A stretch of DNA of 64,000 bases from Bacteroidales bacterium (GTDB lineage: Bacteria; Bacteroidota; Bacteroidia; Bacteroidales; UBA932): NCBI GenBank assembly GCA_016281315.1, contig JAEEIJ010000051.1, forward strand, positions 1 through 64,000, written 5' to 3'. The position numbers and the translations under genes were made by a program. The notes under the pieces were generated by a model, which was given only the letters and a program-made list of their open reading frames with translations, did not search any database and was not told the DNA's origin. Shown one piece after another: positions 63,064-64,000 of the stretch. Positions within the stretch are counted from its first letter, which is position 1; the number at the start of each line of letters is the position of its first letter.

Positions 63064-63656
63064 TAAAAGAAGAAGCCGACAGAGATCTTGATACCCTGAT
63101 AGTTGCCGTTCTTGATGGTTTCCTGAACGCCGTCCAGCGCCGTTGCATCGGCCGTGGCGAGGGCTCCCATATTCTTGAACCACTGGATCTTCACCTGGAA
63201 ATTCTGCAGGAAATCCACGCCGGCACCCACGCCGAAGCCATATTCCAGCTTATTCAGGACATCCTGGCGATTCTCCCAAGTTTCGTTACCGTATACCTGA
63301 TAGCCGATGAAAGGTTCGGCCACCACGAACGGGCGGGCGACCATCAGGTCCAGACCCAGCTGCAGGCCCACGGAGGCCTCTACGTAACCGGTCCTGTATT
63401 CGAGGGAATTGATGCCTTCCTTGTCCCAGACATTCGTGCCCTTCATATTGTAGGCCACGGCGGGCTGAACGGTGAGGGGACCGAAATCCATCTTATAAGC
63501 GACACCGGCGTGCCAGAGGCTGGCGGTCTTTACGTCTTCGATGGCACCCTGGGCGTTGGTAGCCGAGGAGGTGTAACCGGCAAAGATACCGATCTGGGCG
63601 TGGGCCATCGTGGCGGACACGACGACCGCGGCCAGTACAGTTAAAAGTTTTTTCAT
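63063..63656 (-). CDS. Porin-family outer-membrane beta-barrel protein
   Basis: A 197-residue protein with signal peptide MKKLLTVLAAVVVSATMAHAQ and the eight-strand small-barrel pattern (IGIFAGYTSSATNA; LWHAGVAYKMDFGPLTVQPAVAYNMKG; GYVEASVGLQLGLDL; FVVAEPFIGYQVYG; EYGFGVGAGVDFLQNFQVKIQWFKN), ending in IKISVGFFF with a terminal Phe for BAM recognition. 'PorT/OmpW-like' would be over-specific. Thirteen bp after trxA. Confidence 0.82.
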   Translation of the reverse strand: MKKLLTVLAAVVVSATMAHAQIGIFAGYTSSATNAQGAIEDVKTASLWHAGVAYKMDFGPLTVQPAVAYNMKGTNVWDKEGINSLEYRTGYVEASVGLQLGLDLMVARPFVVAEPFIGYQVYGNETWENRQDVLNKLEYGFGVGAGVDFLQNFQVKIQWFKNMGALATADATALDGVQETIKNGNYQGIKISVGFFF

Positions 63657-63669
63657 AATGTGATTGGGT

Positions 63670-63984
63670 TTATAAGTTAGCGTTAATCTTATCGACGAGA
63701 ACGTTCTTGGGCATCGCGCCCACGGTTTTGTCCACCAGTTCGCCGTTCTTGAAGAACAGCAGCGTGGGAATGCTCATAATGCGGTACTGGGCGGCGATTT
63801 CATCGGCGTCGTCCACGTTCACTTTCACCACCTGGATTTCATCCGGCATTTCTTCCTCTACCTCATCCAGAATGGGCGTGAGCATACGACACGGGCCGCA
63901 CCACGTGGCCCAGAAATCTACAATGACGAGTTTCTCGCTTTCGAGAAGCTCCGCGAAATTATCGTTGGATGCTACTTTTGCCAT
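63670..63984 (-). CDS. trxA: Thioredoxin
   Basis: A 104-residue cytoplasmic thioredoxin that reduces protein disulfides. Active site VIVDFWATWCGPCRMLTPIL, cis-Pro loop MSIPTLLFFKNGE, and the C-terminal helix NVLVDKINANL. Start MAKVASNDNFAE. It heads the leftward run down to trmB; any promoter lies at or beyond the right edge of the window. Confidence 0.96.
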   Translation of the reverse strand: MAKVASNDNFAELLESEKLVIVDFWATWCGPCRMLTPILDEVEEEMPDEIQVVKVNVDDADEIAAQYRIMSIPTLLFFKNGELVDKTVGAMPKNVLVDKINANL

Positions 63985-64000
63985 TATTTCAATGTATTAG

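Overview
The window looks like a chromosome segment of a fairly GC-rich member of the Bacteroidales (Bacteroidota). The evidence is the recurrent promoter -7 box TAnnTTTG (for example TACCTTTG, TATCTTTG, TAACTTTG) a short distance upstream of most leading genes, the many 'xxCxK' lipoproteins, Mfa/Fim-type fimbrillins, a gldH-like gene, RnfABCDGE, DUF5119/DUF3575/DUF3108 proteins, and AraC-type regulators of the hybrid-sensor style. The species cannot be named from the sequence alone.

Layout. 1-9.6 kb: housekeeping genes (partial MFS transporter, U32 peptidase, S41 protease, RNase R, a nucleoside-recognition membrane protein, recO, rdgB). They are interrupted at 3.7-5.0 kb by a REP-associated tyrosine transposase (RAYT/Y1 type) bracketed by two copies of a two-hairpin palindromic repeat. 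9.6-20.4 kb: a polyprenyl synthase, a GH2 beta-galactosidase and a patatin in one run, then a six-SLBB polysaccharide exporter with a Wzz-type partner, and two unrecognised envelope proteins.

20.4-43.8 kb is the accessory heart of the window: a type V (Mfa/Fim-like) fimbrial locus. A rightward operon encodes an OmpA-DUF3575 protein, a DUF5119 lipoprotein, five fimbrillins, a larger fimbrillin with a Bacon-like tail, a lipoprotein ending in a C-type-lectin-like (DUF1566/Fib_succ_major) domain that is a good tip-adhesin candidate, a 933-residue fimbrial lipoprotein, and a seven-helix membrane AraC regulator translationally coupled to it. A leftward block mirrors this: a fimbrillin-like lipoprotein, a second seven-helix AraC protein, a miniaturised one-component version of a hybrid two-component sensor (periplasmic propeller blades, one membrane helix, Pro/Ala linker, AraC domain), and a second OmpA-like protein that lacks the DUF3575 barrel. 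A further leftward unit at 42.0-43.8 kb carries a 51-residue small ORF missing from the ORF track, followed by a lectin-like lipoprotein. I infer that the membrane-bound AraC proteins sense envelope or fimbrial assembly state and control the locus directly from the membrane.

43.9-64 kb: tRNA-Arg(UCU) with a perfect 14-bp terminator hairpin and, 82 bp further on, a 17-bp duplicate of the tRNA 3' end; DcuB and NhaC; then an 11-gene leftward run nif3-zinc ribbon-dnaB-DUF3108-rseC-rnfBCDGEA (ion-pumping ferredoxin:NAD oxidoreductase); a MerR regulator with two envelope proteins; and a leftward run trxA-OMP-LOG-polyprenyl synthase-holB-ricT-gldH-trmB. TrmB contains an in-frame 144-bp palindromic insertion, visible as a near-perfect 32-bp inverted repeat inside the coding sequence.

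Strongest leads: (1) the RAYT and its paired repeats, whose two hairpin loops are complementary; (2) the palindromic element inside trmB; (3) the fimbrial locus with three membrane-tethered AraC regulators; (4) the small LLSGSP peptide gene; (5) the duplicated tRNA 3' end.
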